From contig JAUJNJ010000003.1 of assembly GCA_030448225.1 (NCBI GenBank), forward strand, positions 1 to 64,000: 64,000 nucleotides of DNA, given 5' to 3'. Below, piece by piece: positions 47,601 through 59,059 of this stretch. Positions within the stretch are counted from its first letter, which is position 1. Every line of letters begins with the position of its first letter. Both the position numbers and the translations under genes were made by a program. The stretch is from Phycisphaerae bacterium (lineage in GTDB: Bacteria; Planctomycetota; Phycisphaerae; Tepidisphaerales; Tepidisphaeraceae). Under the pieces are notes generated by a model. That model was not told the DNA's origin and ran no database searches. It saw only the letters and a program-made list of their open reading frames with translations.

Positions 47601-48342
47601 TGCCGTCGTCGCCGTTGCCGAGCGCGAACGAGCCGGTGACGTCGGTGCCGATGTAGTTGTTGACGACGAGGTTGCCCGGCGCGTTGATGCGGATGCCGTC
47701 GGTGCCGTTGCCCGAGATGAGGTTGCGGTCCGTCTCGGCGGTGCCGCCGATGTCGTTGTCCCCGACCTCGACCAGGACGCCGCCGTCGTTGCCGTCGACG
47801 GCCGTGCCGCTGGAGTCGGTGCCGATGTAGTTGCCGGCGACGAAGTTGCCGCCGTCCTGGCTGAGGCGGATGCCCCAGGCCCAGTCGTTGATGACGAACC
47901 CGCGGATCTCGGTCTCGCCGCCGGTGACGTGGAACCCGTCGCCGCCGGTGGCCTGGCCGTCGAGTTCGATCAGCGGCGGGCCCTCGTAGTTGTCGCCGCC
48001 CTGGGTGGTGGCGTCGAGGAAGACCGGGTCGCTGATCGTGGGCAGCGCCGACTCGGGCGTGATCGTCTGGAACGCGCCGGCGCCGCCGCCGGGCGGGACG
48101 GCGATCTGGAACTCGATCGTGTCGCGGACGCCGCCGAGGTTCGCTGCCGCGTTGGCGTCGAGGATCGCCTGGCGCAACGTGCCCGGGCCGTCGTCGTCGA
48201 CCGACGTGACGGTGAACGTCGCGAACAGGAGGCGCCCCTCGAGCGTCTCGGCCACGCAACGGCGGATCACGTCGGCGGCGCGGCCGTCGCCGGCGCCGCC
48301 GGACCGCCGTAGCCCCGCCCCCCGATTGTTGTTGTTTCGCAT
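44683..48342 (-). CDS. Surface protein: parallel beta-helix, Calx-beta repeats, shared C-terminal domain
   Basis: About 1,219 residues in one intact frame (in-frame ATG also at 48390). The N-terminus MRNNNNRGAGLRRSGGAGDG runs to the planctomycete motif ETLEGRLLFATF. Residues about 45-330 are right-handed beta-helix repeats (NLISGNGTDGIRINAPGN, NNYIGTDVTGSFALGNGDDG). A choice-of-anchor-D-like domain follows (DFGSVGIGEGPVNGTFIITN), then three Calx-beta domains (VTVVEGNAGTTQAVFTVTLS; VSVTEGQGGSTTAVFTVTLG; the third with VRYNTRDGSATAPFDYTPVS) joined by a Gly10 tract. The last 290 residues are a beta-strand domain ending NLEAPSTATEDDYYILIY, which is also found in the neighbouring subtilase. It is probably exported and surface-bound. 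Confidence 0.88.
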   Translation of the reverse strand: MRNNNNRGAGLRRSGGAGDGRAADVIRRCVAETLEGRLLFATFTVTSVDDDGPGTLRQAILDANAAANLGGVRDTIEFQIAVPPGGGAGAFQTITPESALPTISDPVFLDATTQGGDNYEGPPLIELDGQATGGDGFHVTGGETEIRGFVINDWAWGIRLSQDGGNFVAGNYIGTDSSGTAVDGNDGGVLVEVGDNDIGGTAETDRNLISGNGTDGIRINAPGNLVVNNYIGTDVTGSFALGNGDDGIEIDTDDAQGNLIGGDSPEEGNIIAHNDGDGVEVQDGSGHSIVGNSIFDSGEQGIDLLPSGVNNNDAGDPDAGPNNLQNFPVLSQALPTGGGQTNVRGVLTSEPNSDYRIEFYTGVNDDGGSDNGEGQTFLGSQDVSTDADGFAEFEINVPAVPAGRHVTATATSAAGDTSEFGRNAISGTTPGINVEGDGNTIVNEDDTPSTADNTDFGSVGIGEGPVNGTFIITNTGTSALTLTGNPRVRIEGPNDSDFVVIDQPNAVLDPGDTNNLVIQFTPSGPGVRTAQVVIPNTDPDENPYRFTIQGTGTRRSASLGPNVTVVEGNAGTTQAVFTVTLSRASTTDVTLGYSTGDAQLNPATPGQDYQPVANGFVTIPAGQTTATISIPVIGDTAFETDERFRVDINALGEEVEVGNGSAAGIITNDDASPQFSIGDVSVTEGQGGSTTAVFTVTLGQVSQLPASVNFSTADGTATAGSDYQATAGTITLQPGQTSATVTVTIIGERVVETDETFTVNLSAPAQASIGDSQGLGTIVNDDATFTFPGGDGGGGGGGGGAGSVIVERAGGTFAPFTVALSIPSDETISVRYNTRDGSATAPFDYTPVSGQLTFAPGETSKTINVFVTADTLVEGDETFDLILFEPTNAALPQFNGRFAIRDSALPFLAVDARNPLTYTDANGDPVTVAIRGPGQANVQFANSSGVGDAVGLVVDGTTGSSQISVRAGGGGTTVGGVSVNRPARAFAAPETDIIGNFSTLGTFRTVQARSLTGGGTMRVDLRGNVAMTFGRVQDYNLRSDSRITKLAVGEWLDLDTTADRIEVPNIGTLVCNGDFGADILTGTITKATIGGALAGANLTPTVGVRQLTATSIRDSNVFVGVEGRVAPNTLPTNDDDFFNDAGFIRKLTTSSFVNSRIAANTIGQIALGAIQSENANRELGTSSDRIGRITGQTERGPIDFSNLEAPSTATEDDYYILIY

Positions 48343-48552
48343 GTGACGACGTGAACCTGGTGCTGAACCATCCCGGGTGCGACGAGCCATAGATTTACCT
48401 CTCCGCGTGCACTAACCAGAGGAGTCGGGGCAAGGGGTCTGCGGCAGAAAATAACCGGGGTGAGCGCCCGGCCGCAACTTTTCCCGCAGTTGACGCGTCG
48501 GGACGGGGCGGCGGACGGGCCGGCCGGGGCGGAACCCTCGCGAGTCGGCGGG

Positions 48553-48558
48553 GATTAT
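48553..48558 (-). promoter_or_regulatory. -10 box upstream of the beta-helix surface gene
   Basis: TATAAT on the minus strand lies about 210 bases ahead of the start at 48342. The -35 is weak, so this is tentative. The remainder of 48391-48819 shows nothing else. Confidence 0.3.
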
Positions 48559-48819
48559 AGGTGAGGTGTGCCGATTCCGCAGCCCCGCGCGCCGGGATTC
48601 CCGCGGCCGTGCGCGTCGCAAGGATGTACGGGCCAACCGGTCGGATGCCGCCGGTGACGCCGGGGCCATCGCCGCGAGGGGGTGATCGTGAGGACGGCCG
48701 TTGCGGGCCGCGAGATCTCGAGCCGCGGGAACCGTGGGAGCAGGCTGCCACGGCGCGTGCGAGGGGGAAACCGAGTAGGTCGGTCGCGGTCTTCCTTGTT
48801 GTCGATGACGCGTCGTCCG

Positions 48820-48923
48820 TCGTGTAGTCGCGACGCCTGCGTCGCCATCGACCCGCAGGAGCCAATTTTGCGGCGGGCTTGTGGCTGCGCCATCACCGCG
48901 ACGCAGGCGTCGCGACTACACGA
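48820..48923. repeat. REP-like inverted pair (GTAGTCGCGACGC family)
   Basis: A 26-base arm, TCGTGTAGTCGCGACGCC then TGCGTCGC (48820-48845), has a perfect inverse at 48898-48923 around 52 bases. Inside each arm GCGACGC-CT-GCGTCGC is itself a hairpin, so the element is a pair of inverted self-complementary units. Confidence 0.8.
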
Positions 48924-49054
48924 TCGCCCGCCGACGCGACGGTCGCGGGCCACTGAATTGCTGACCCCGGGGCTGACAAGGCCGGTCGTCAGCCCCGGCC
49001 CTTCGGGCGGCCGCGAAACGGTGGCGGGGCCCGTCCGATCGGCGGGGCGCTTCT

Positions 49055-52000
49055 TTAGAGCGTCCGCACGCGGAAGTCGCCGGCCGCCGCGTCCTCGCCG
49101 GGGTCCTCGAGGTTCGACAGGCGGAACGGGCCGCCGGCGTCGGTGGCGCCGGTGGCGGAGCGGGTGAAGTCGGTCGCCAGGCCGAACGCGGTGCCGCCGT
49201 TGGCCGCGACGACCGAGCCGAGGGTGGCCTTCCCCACGACCGGGGCCGCCACCAGCGTGTTGCTGAACGTCGCGCCCGAGCGGCCCTTGACGGCGAAGCT
49301 CTTGATCGTGGCGAAGTCGTTGTCGAAGTCGTCGACCGACGCCGGAAGCCCGGTCACCTCGGCGAACACGCCGGCGAACACCCGGCTGTCGCGGGCCGAG
49401 CCGACGGTGAACGCGCCGATCGCGTCGGCCGCCCGCACGTCCGACCCGGCCAGCGCGCCGCCGACCTTCGCCTTGCCGATCGTCCGCGCCGTCACGTCCG
49501 CCCCGAGGTCGCCGGCCACGCTGATCGAGCCGATGAGGTCGGCCGCGATCACGTCCCGCGTGGCGTCGGAATCAGTCCACTGGCCGACCTTCAGCGACTT
49601 GACGATCGACGCGGAGCTGATGCCGTAATCGGTCGCCGAGGCGAGCGTGAGGGCCACCGGGGCGCCGCCGCCGCCGATCGTCATGGTGCCGCCGCTGAGG
49701 TTCGCGAGTTGCAGCTTCGCGACCGATCCCGCCGTCACGTCGCCGGCGACCGAGGTGGTTTTGGCCGACAGCGCCTTGAGCCCGCCCCCGGCGGAGATGC
49801 CGCCGACGCTGGTGGCCGCGCCGCCGCGCGTCTTGACGGTGAGCGTCGAGCCGAAGTCCGACCCGTCGACGACGATGCCGGTCGGGTCGCCGGACGTGGC
49901 GTCGCCGGCGAACGTGACGCGGCCGCGCCGGGCGCCGCGGATCGAGACGGTGACGACGTCGCCGCTGGCGTCGAGGTAGGTCGCGGCCTGGCGGGCGTCG
50001 AACTCGAGCGACACCTCGTCCGCGGCGGCCAGCGGCGAGGCCTCCAGGACGTAGTCGCCGCCGTTGCCGGCCGCGCGCCGTCGCCGGTGAGGGCGTCGTA
50101 GTCGCGGGCGGCCACGCCGCTGCCGTTGACGCCGACGTAGTACGTCCGCCCGCCGGTGACGACGTACGTCAGCCGGGCGTCGCGGCGTGTCGGCGGCGGC
50201 GTCGTCGTTGCTGGCCAGTTCGTTGCCCTCGGCGTCGAACAGGCGGAGGTATGGGTCGGTCGCCGCCTCGCCCGGGGCGGCGGCGGTGAACGTGACGCGG
50301 CCGGTCGACGGCGCAACGAAGCGGAACAGGTCCACGTCGCTGGCGCTGACCGCGACGCCGCCGTCGGTGCCGATCGTGCGGTACAGGGTCTCGCCCAGCG
50401 CGATCTGGTCGGGCGTGTTGCGCTCGATCGAGTCGTCGGTGAGGGCGGCCCGCTCGCCCTGCGAGCGCAGGCCCGAGTTCAGCACGTAGGCGCCGGTGTC
50501 GCCGCCGAGCCGCTGGCGGGGCGAACCAGTTGAAGTCGGCGTTGCCGACGCCGGTGACCGAGACGTAGAGCGTCTCACCCGCGCCGATCGGCGCGATCAG
50601 GCGGCGTCGGTGCCGGCGGTGTCGGCGATGCGGACGATGTCGCCGGCGGCCTCGAGTATCGCCACATGCTGCCAGGGCCGGCTCGAGCGAGTCGTCGGGG
50701 CTGTCGGCCGCCACGTCGAGCAGGGCCGGCGGCGTCGGCGGTGAACGCGTAAAAGTCGACGTCCTTGTCGCCGCCGTTGCTGCCGAGCAGGGGCGCGCCG
50801 GCGTCGGAGCCGACCGCGCCGTCCCGGGGCGTGCCGATCGCGACCGAGTTGGCGCCGAACAGCGTGCCGTCGACGTCGCCGTTGTCGAACGAGAGGTACA
50901 GGTCGTACTGGCCGACCGCCGCGACGTCGCCGACGCGGTCGAACGGGTCGAGCGGGTTGAACGCGCGGTTCTCGAACGTCGTGACCGCGACGTAGTAGAC
51001 CTGCCCCTTCGTCACGTCGAGCTCGAGGTAGCTGTCGCGGCTCGCGGCCGACTCGTCGTCGTTGGCGGCGACCTCGGTGACGGCCGCGTCGAACACGCGG
51101 ACGTAGCTGTCGACGCCGTCGGACGGGTAGGCCGAGTCGATCGCGTCGACGTCGATTACGAGTTGCCCGTTGTCCGGGGCGGTGACGCTGAAGATGTCGA
51201 CGTCGGCGCCGCCGATCTCGATGCGCGGGCCTTCGGGGTCTAGCGGGTCCGGGTCCGACTCGATCACGCCGCCGAAGCCGTTCGCGGGGCGCTCGGTGGT
51301 GGGGTTGATCGCGTCGGGGTTGAGCAAGTCCACGTCGGTCGCGCCCTGGACGACGCCGTTGGGGTCGGGGTTTTCGAGGCTGACCGTGAGCGCGTAGTCG
51401 CCGAGCGACGCCCCGCCGGCCGCGCCGGCGCCGGTGTTGATGTCGTACGCGCTGTTGTCGAACGCGCTGATGCCGAAGTAATAGGTGCCGGCCGGCAGGC
51501 GCACGCTCTGGAGCGTCGGGTACAGGCTGCCAGAGTCGTCGGCGGCGGCGAGTTCGGCGCCGGCGGCGTCGAACAGGCGGAGGTAGGCGTCGAACGGCTG
51601 CCCGTCCTGTAGGCCGTCGGTCGCGAACGTAACCTGGCCCGGCGAGTCGAGTACGATCTTGTACAGGTCGACGTCGTTGGCGCCCGCCTCGACCTGCCCG
51701 TCGGCGCCGATGTCGCCCTCGGTAACGAACGCCTGCGTGCCGTTGAGGCTCGGCAGCTCGATGGCGGTGCTGACGACGGCGTTGACGTCGCCGGTGGGCG
51801 TGGGGATCGGCTCGGGGTCGGGCGGCGGGGTGGGGCTCGGGTCGGGCGCGGTGCCGGTCACGAACCGCCGGACCTCGCGGACGGCGGCGTAGACGTCGAT
51901 CCGCTTGTACTGAAGGCCCGACTCGGGCAGGTCCTCGTCCGGGCCGGTGCGCGTCGGGCGGCCGGAGGCGTCGAAGGCGACGGGAATGCGGAAGTTACTT

Positions 52001-53061
52001 CCGACGTCGGCGTCGGTGATCGTGTCGGCCGAGCCGATCACGATCTGCTGGACCTCCTCGGTCGTCAGGTACCGCCCACCGTACGTGAACGCCGCGTCCT
52101 GCATGAGCGCGACCATGCCCGAGACGAAGGGCGTGGCCATGCTCGTGCCGGACAGGCGGTTGTACAGCTTGTCGGGGTCGTTCCACGTGCTGAGGATGTT
52201 CGACCCCGGGGCCGCCACCTGGTTCGGCAGCGTGCTGCGCTGGCTCGTGGCGGCCAGGCGGTCGGGGGCGGCGTCGCGCTCGCCGGCGATGTAGCGGATG
52301 CGCGTGCCGTTGCCGCCGAGCGACGGGAACTCCGCGCCGTCGCCCGAGTCGGCCCAGGTGTTGGCGACGCTGAGCGTGCCGTGGATGCCGGGGTTGGACG
52401 CGCCCAGCTCGGGCGCGAAGTTCGCGTAGTTGTTCCCCGACGCGATCACGAGCGTCATCCCCAGCCGCTCGAGTTCCTGCAGGAGCTGGGGCTTGGTCCC
52501 GGCGCTGTTGAAGTTCGTCTCGTAGTCGGCGAGCGAGATGCTGACGACCTTGATGTTGAACCGCTGGTAGTTGTTCAGGACCCACTGGAGGCTGTTGGCG
52601 ACCGTGTCGAACTGGGGCGTGCGGTCGCCGGCCGACGGCACGCCGCGGATCGCGACGAGGTCCGCCGCCGTCGCGACGCCGATCTCCGGGTCGGTCGATA
52701 AGACGGTGCCGGCCGTGTGGGTGCCGTGGCCGTCGGGGTCGATCGCGTCGTCGACGTTCGTGCTGCCGGGCGTGTCGGCGTCGTCGCGCACGCCGTCGAA
52801 GTAGGCGACGAAGTTGTCGCGGAGGTCCGGGTGGGCGGCGAACGTGCCGGAGTCGATCACGGCCACGCCCACGCCGCTGCCGTCGACGCCGGCGAAGTCC
52901 GGGTCGGCCCGCAGCGCGGTCAGCCCGGTGACGTCCGCCGCCGCGCTCATCAGGCGGCGGAGTTCGAGCGTCTCGACGCACGCGCGGGCGGCCGTCGCGA
53001 CGGGCGACTCGGGCGAAACTGCTGCGGCGAGACCGGACACACGGCGACGTGCGAAAACCAT
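49055..53061 (-). CDS. Secreted subtilisin-like protease (S8) with PPC repeats
   Basis: About 1,330 codons. The start MVFARRRVSGLAAAVSPESP and ETLELRRLMSAA carry the surface motif. The catalytic triad is Asp in VGVAVIDSGTF, His in DGHGTHTAGTV and Ser in SGTSMATPFVSGM; VIASGNNYANFAPE holds the oxyanion Asn. After a Pro-rich linker (PDPSPTPPPDPEPIPTPTGD) come about five pre-peptidase C-terminal-like modules (DVDLYKIVLDSPGQVTF; DVDIFSVTAPDNGQLVIDVD; DVDLFRFVAPSTGRVTFTAA). The last 290 residues share the domain of the 44683-48342 protein, ending PFRLSNLEDPGEDAAAGDFR. Shifts lie near 50550-50730 and 50080-50190. It probably acts as a surface-attached protease. Confidence 0.9.
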
Positions 53062-54012
53062 CGTCGAAACCCTTGAGTTGGAAGAAAGTCGATTGGCGCG
53101 ACCGCGAAGCCGGGTCCGCCGCAGCCCATCGCGGGGACCCAGAGCGAGGATAAGCGTGGCGGCCCGGGCGGTCACGCGCGGCGCGCGCGGAAGCCCACTG
53201 CATCCCGCGCGGCGGACCGCCCCGTCAGTCGTCTCCCGCGTACGCGTACGAGGTCCGCCGAGAGGGAGTACCGCAAGACGCGGGAATCCACGACCGACCC
53301 CCTCACGCGCAACCGGCACCACCGGCCGCGACGCCGCTCGCGGCGTAGCAGCGCGTCCGCCCGAGTAGACACCGAGTGGCGAGACAGGTTGGGTGCCCAC
53401 TCTCGTTGCGCCGTCGTTCAGAGAGTAGCGTGAGAGGGCGGGACCGAGGCGTGGCGGGATCCCGAGCGCCCGAGCCAATTCGTGACGATCAAATGTGCGC
53501 CCGGCAAGCGTCTCGGGTGCTGTCGCGCGAGTCCGGACGGCCCGCGCGGGACTTCGGCCTGGGCCGATGATCGACCGGCTCACTTGCGGAGTCGGTTCTA
53601 CTCGGTCTACCCGCCGCGCCGCGTCCGGATCGATGTGAGGTGTGACCAGGCCTAAGCGACTCGAACGCCTGCTAGGCCCCCCGGGGGCACGTTGAACGAG
53701 GCGACTCCCCGACCGGCCGCAGGTTACACGCGAACGGGATGCGATGTCCACGGTCTTTCGCCGCGTCTCGTCTGGCCGCAGGTCGCACGTCTAAATGAAC
53801 GGCGAAACCGCAGCGGTGCGACGCGTCGCCGGTCGAACTTCACCACCCGCGTCACGTGTCGCACAAAACGGGGCGTGACAACACCGGTGCCCGCTGGCCC
53901 GCCGCGGGCCGAGAAACGTACAGCCGCCGTCTACGCGCGAGGCGCCCTCGTTCAGCCTCGTGGTGGCGGCGGAAAGTCGTTCCCGCGCGGGTGATGGCGG
54001 GATGTCCCGGCT
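53062..54012. other. Long gap without a supported gene
   Basis: About 950 GC-rich bases between the protease start and the end of the oxidoreductase gene. Several open frames cross it but none has a ribosome site, a family motif or a convincing composition. I see no tRNA, terminator or repeat pair. Confidence 0.4.
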
Positions 54013-55614
54013 TCACGCCTCGGGCAAGGGGTACTTCGCGCGGCGCTCGCGGTGGATCCACTCGTTGGCCTCGGCGGCGTTGTCGCCGGTGAACGTCCAG
54101 GCCTTCGGGTCCCACTGGAGCTTCTGGTGGTTCCAGTACGTCAGGTTCACGAGGTGGCAGACCGTGACGCTCCGCGCGCCGATCTCCACGTCCGCGACCG
54201 GCCGCTCGCGGGTCTCGATGCAGCGGAGCCAGTTGTCGCGGTGGCCCTTGGGGTCGGCGATCTTCTTATCCGTTTCGGCCAGTGTCGTCTTGGCGATCCC
54301 CGCCGGCTCGCTGAGGATCGTGCCGCGGTTGACGAACAACTTGCCCTTCTCGCCGATGAAGAGGATGCCGTTCGTCTCGCGCACCCGCTCCGGCTTGGCC
54401 TCCTGCTCCGCGCCATCCTTGCCCGCGCCCCCCTTCGCCGCCGCGCCCTTGACGGCCGTCGCGTCCTTGGCCGCGCCCTTGGCATCCTTGGCGGCGCCCT
54501 TCGAGGCAACTACGTCCTTTGCGTCGCCCTTGGCGTCTTTGGCGGCGCCCTGGGCAGCGGTGGCCTCCTTGCCCGCGGCCGTTTTGCCCGGGGCGTCCTT
54601 CTTGGCGGGGCGCTCGTACTCGTAAACGTGGTTGACGTGCGTCACCTTGATCTCGTCCCCGGCGGGCGAGCCGCGGTAGATGTAGCTCGCGCCGTACTTG
54701 TCCCCCTTGTTCGGCGGGGGCAGGAACTCGACCGGGCCGCTCTCGTCCATCTCCATGGGCCCACTGCACGATGTCGAAGTGGCGCGCCCCAGTCGGTGAC
54801 GTAGCCGCCGGAGAACTCCGTGTAGTCGCGCCACCCGGGGTTGAACGGGTACTTGTCGGGCAGGCCCTGGCGGCACAGGACCTCGTTGTACGGGCGTTCC
54901 GCGCCTGGCCGAGCCAGCGGTCCCAGTCGAGGCTTCGACGGCACGGGCTGGCCCGGCAGGTCGCACGGCTTGCTCGTCGGGCCGATGCCGACGCGGATCT
55001 CGCTGATCTTGCCGAGGTGCCCGTTGCGGATCAGGTCGCACGCCTGGCGGAACGGGCCCTCGCTGCGCTGCTGGCTCCCGGTCTGCAGGACGCGCCTCGT
55101 GCTGCGCACTGCGTCGAGCATCGCCTTGGCCTCGCCGATCGTCAGCGTCAGCGGCTTTCGCAGTAGATGTCCTTGCCCGCCTTGCACGCGTCGATCGCGA
55201 TCTGCGCGTGCCAGTGGTCCGGCGTGACGATGAACACCGCGTCGAGGTCCGGGCGGGCGAGCATCTCCTTGTAGTCCACGTACGCCGCGCACGGCTTGAC
55301 GTCCTTGCGCTCGAACTCCGCGTGCTTCTCGTCGATCGTCTGGCGGAAGTGCTCGCGGCGGGTCGTGTCGACGTCGCAAACGGCGACGACCCGCACGTTC
55401 CGGGCGCGCGCGCCGAGCATGCCGTTCACGTGCCCGCCGACCTGCTTGCCCATCCCGATGAAGCCGACGTTCAGGGACCTTGCCCGCCGCGGCGCCGTCG
55501 TCGCCGCCTCGTCTGCGGCCGTGGCGACGGACGACGACAGGACGGCCGGGCGCGGCGGCGACGGCCGCCGCTTTCACGAACTGGCGGCGGGAGAACGATG
55601 CGCGATTCGACATG
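54013..55614 (-). CDS. Gfo/Idh/MocA oxidoreductase with a Lys/Ala-rich insertion (frameshifted)
   Basis: An exported NAD(P)-type oxidoreductase of about 530 residues. The Tat signal is [20 protein letters not shown]. The Rossmann part reads [60 protein letters not shown] and [21 protein letters not shown]. The C-terminal domain has [20 protein letters not shown] and [18 protein letters not shown]. Within it lies an insertion of about 75 residues made of [12 protein letters not shown] words (about 54410-54610), which the family does not usually have. The end is [20 protein letters not shown] and [12 protein letters not shown]. Shifts occur near 55490, 55155, 54920 and 54770. Planctomycetes use such enzymes on sugars outside the cytoplasm; the substrate is unknown. 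Confidence 0.87.
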
Positions 55615-55812
55615 AGTCGGCTCCGGGTTGGGGGCACAAGACGGGACGGGAACAGTCTACCGCAAGTGGCGGCCGGGCGGCGAGGCGTCGTTGCTCAACG
55701 TCGCGGCCGCGACCGCCCGGCCGGGATCGCCACCGCCGAGGCGTGCGGCGGGGCGCGGGAGTGGCATCGTCGGGGCGACGCGCGCGATGCGCTGGCGGCG
55801 CGTGGCGTCGCG

Positions 55813-56042
55813 CTACACCGGCGTCTTGAACCCCATCGCCCGCACGACGCACCAGCCGGCCCGCGCCTCGAACACGCCGAACGCGCCGCCGGCGAGGCAG
55901 GCGACGGTCACGACCCACGGCCACGCGCCGTCCGACCGCAACGCCCACAGGAACAGCATCAGCAGGCCGGCCGCCAGAAGCAAGCGCCCCAGACGAGCCG
56001 AACGAGTTTGCCGCGCGCGTCGATGTTGCAGGTCAGTGCCAT
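55813..56042 (-). CDS. Small DUF2892/YgaP-like membrane protein
   Basis: A 76-residue protein once a shift near 55988 is bridged. The start MALTCNIDARGKLVRL (ATG at 56040-56042) leads to two membrane segments, LLLAAGLLMLFLWALRS and WVVTVACLAGGAFGVFEA, and the end RAGWCVVRAMGFKTPV. The early Cys and the GWC near the second helix match the DUF2892 pattern. It is alone on the minus strand next to pgi. Function is unknown. Confidence 0.65.
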
Positions 56043-56327
56043 GCCCGACTCTATGCCTACCGCCGCCGCCTAGCCGCCGTTGACGAGGGAGAAGCGTCAC
56101 GAATTCGGGCGAAACGCGGGAAGGCGACGTCCGTTAAGTCATGCGGGCCGCGACGGGCGCGGCCGCGTCGCTGACGGCGCAGGGCGCGCCACGTCGGCGG
56201 CGAACCGCAGCGCCGGGTGAGACCAGCGCCGGCCGCGTTGCCTTCGGTGGACCGATCTCTATGCTACCCGCCTTCCGACGCCTGGCCGGACCGAGAGAGA
56301 GCGACGCGCGCCGGAGGGAAGAAGGCC

Positions 56328-57729
<1,402 letters not shown>

Positions 57730-57744
57730 GGGAGTTGCCGGAAG

Positions 57745-57938
57745 AGTTGCTAGTTGTCAGTTGCTAGTTGCTAGTAAGAATTGCGGCGGAACGGCGTCCG
57801 CCCTTGGCTCCCAACTGACACCCGGCAACGGACACACATAGGAGAGTCGCCAGTTGTAATCTGCCGGTCGCTACTCGGGAGGGAGGTTGGTCCTTCCGCC
57901 CCCACTAGCAACTAGCAACTCACAACTAGCAACTGCCA
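57745..57938. repeat. Hairpin with heptad-repeat arms (AGTTGCT family)
   Basis: The left arm (57745-57772) is AGTTGCT, AGTTGTC, AGTTGCT, AGTTGCT. The right arm (57904-57938) is ACTAGCA, ACTAGCA, ACTCACA, ACTAGCA, ACTGCCA. All words are exactly 7 bases. It fills the pgi-manC gap and ends 5 bases before the manC start. Confidence 0.85.
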
Positions 57939-57943
57939 CACAC

Positions 57944-59053
57944 ATGGAATACGGCGTGATCATGGCGGGCGGGTCGGGGACGCGGCTCTGGCCGCTGTCG
58001 CGCGGCGACCGTCCGAAGCAACTGCTCCCGGTCGTCCGCGGCAAGAGCCTGCTGCAACTCTCGTGGGAGCGCCTCCGCGGCCTGCTGCCGCCGGAACGCA
58101 TCTTCGTCTGCACCGGCGCGGGCCACGGCGAGGCGGTGCTGGCGAACCTCCCGGAACTCAGCCGCGAGAACCTGCTCGGCGAGCCCCAGGGGCGCGACAC
58201 CGCCAACGCGGTCGGCTTCTCCGCCGCCGTGCTGCGGCAGATCGACCCCGACGCGGTCATGGCGATCACGACCGCCGACCACGTGATCGAGCCGGTGGAA
58301 AAGTTCCAGCAGTCGGTCCAGACGGCGTTCGACGTCGTGCGGGACGACAAGGCCGCCCTCGTCACGTTCGGCATCGTCCCGAACCACGGCCACACGGGCC
58401 TCGGGTACATCCACCGCGGCGAGCCGATCGTGGTCAAGGGCCAGGCCGGCGCCGCCCACCGCGTGCAGGCGTTCAAGGAGAAGCCCGACAAGCCGACCGC
58501 CGACCGGTACGTGGAGTCGGGCCGCTACTACTGGAACAGCGGCATGTTCGTCTGGCGGGCCGACACGGTGCTGGGCGAGCTCGCGACGCACCTGCCGCAC
58601 AGCTACCGCGGGCTGACGCAGATCGCCCAGACGTGGGACACGCCCCGGCGGCTCGACGTGCTGCGCGAGGTGTACCCCGAGCTGCCGAAGATCAGCATCG
58701 ACTACGCCGTGATGGAGCCGGCCGCCCAGGCCGCGGCAAGCGCGCACGTGGTCGTGGTCGAGATGCCGGTCCAGTGGCTCGACGTCGGTTCCTGGCCCGG
58801 CGCTGGCCGAGACGCTCAAGAGCGACGAGCACAACAACGCCACCGACGCGCGCAGGCGTGCGTGCTGGTGGATTCCGACGACAACATCATCATCAGCGAG
58901 GACCCGCACCACCTCATCACGACGATCGGCATCAGCGACATGATCGTCGTCCACACGCCCGACGCCACGCTCGTCTGCCCCAAGAGCGAGGCCCAGCGCG
59001 TGAAGGACCTGGTGGGGAAGGTGAAGGAGAAATTCGGGAACCGATTCCAATAG
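57944..59053 (+). CDS. manC: Mannose-1-phosphate guanylyltransferase
   Basis: A 370-residue nucleotidyltransferase that makes GDP-mannose from mannose 1-phosphate and GTP. The motif GVIMAGGSGTRLWPLSRGDR with RPKQLLPV is at the N-terminus; then EPQGRDTANAVGFSAAVL, ITTADHVIEPVEKF, FGIVPNHGHTGLGYIHRGEP, VQAFKEKPDKPTADRYVESG and YYWNSGMFVWRADTVL. Two compensating indels between about 58795 and 58850 shift 18 residues; in the other frame they read ALAETLKSDEHNNATDA. The end is DDNIIISEDPHHLITTIGIS. No C-terminal isomerase domain is present. It feeds mannosylated or deoxyhexose glycans. Confidence 0.94.
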   Translation: MEYGVIMAGGSGTRLWPLSRGDRPKQLLPVVRGKSLLQLSWERLRGLLPPERIFVCTGAGHGEAVLANLPELSRENLLGEPQGRDTANAVGFSAAVLRQIDPDAVMAITTADHVIEPVEKFQQSVQTAFDVVRDDKAALVTFGIVPNHGHTGLGYIHRGEPIVVKGQAGAAHRVQAFKEKPDKPTADRYVESGRYYWNSGMFVWRADTVLGELATHLPHSYRGLTQIAQTWDTPRRLDVLREVYPELPKISIDYAVMEPAAQAAASAHVVVVEMPVQWLDVGSWPGAGRDAQERRAQQRHRRAQACVLVDSDDNIIISEDPHHLITTIGISDMIVVHTPDATLVCPKSEAQRVKDLVGKVKEKFGNRFQ

Positions 59054-59059
59054 TCGGAA

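Noticed and set aside
53692..53994. A 100-codon plus-strand frame in the gap after the protease start
   Set aside because: Composition is that of non-coding GC-rich sequence, with no family motif and no ribosome site.
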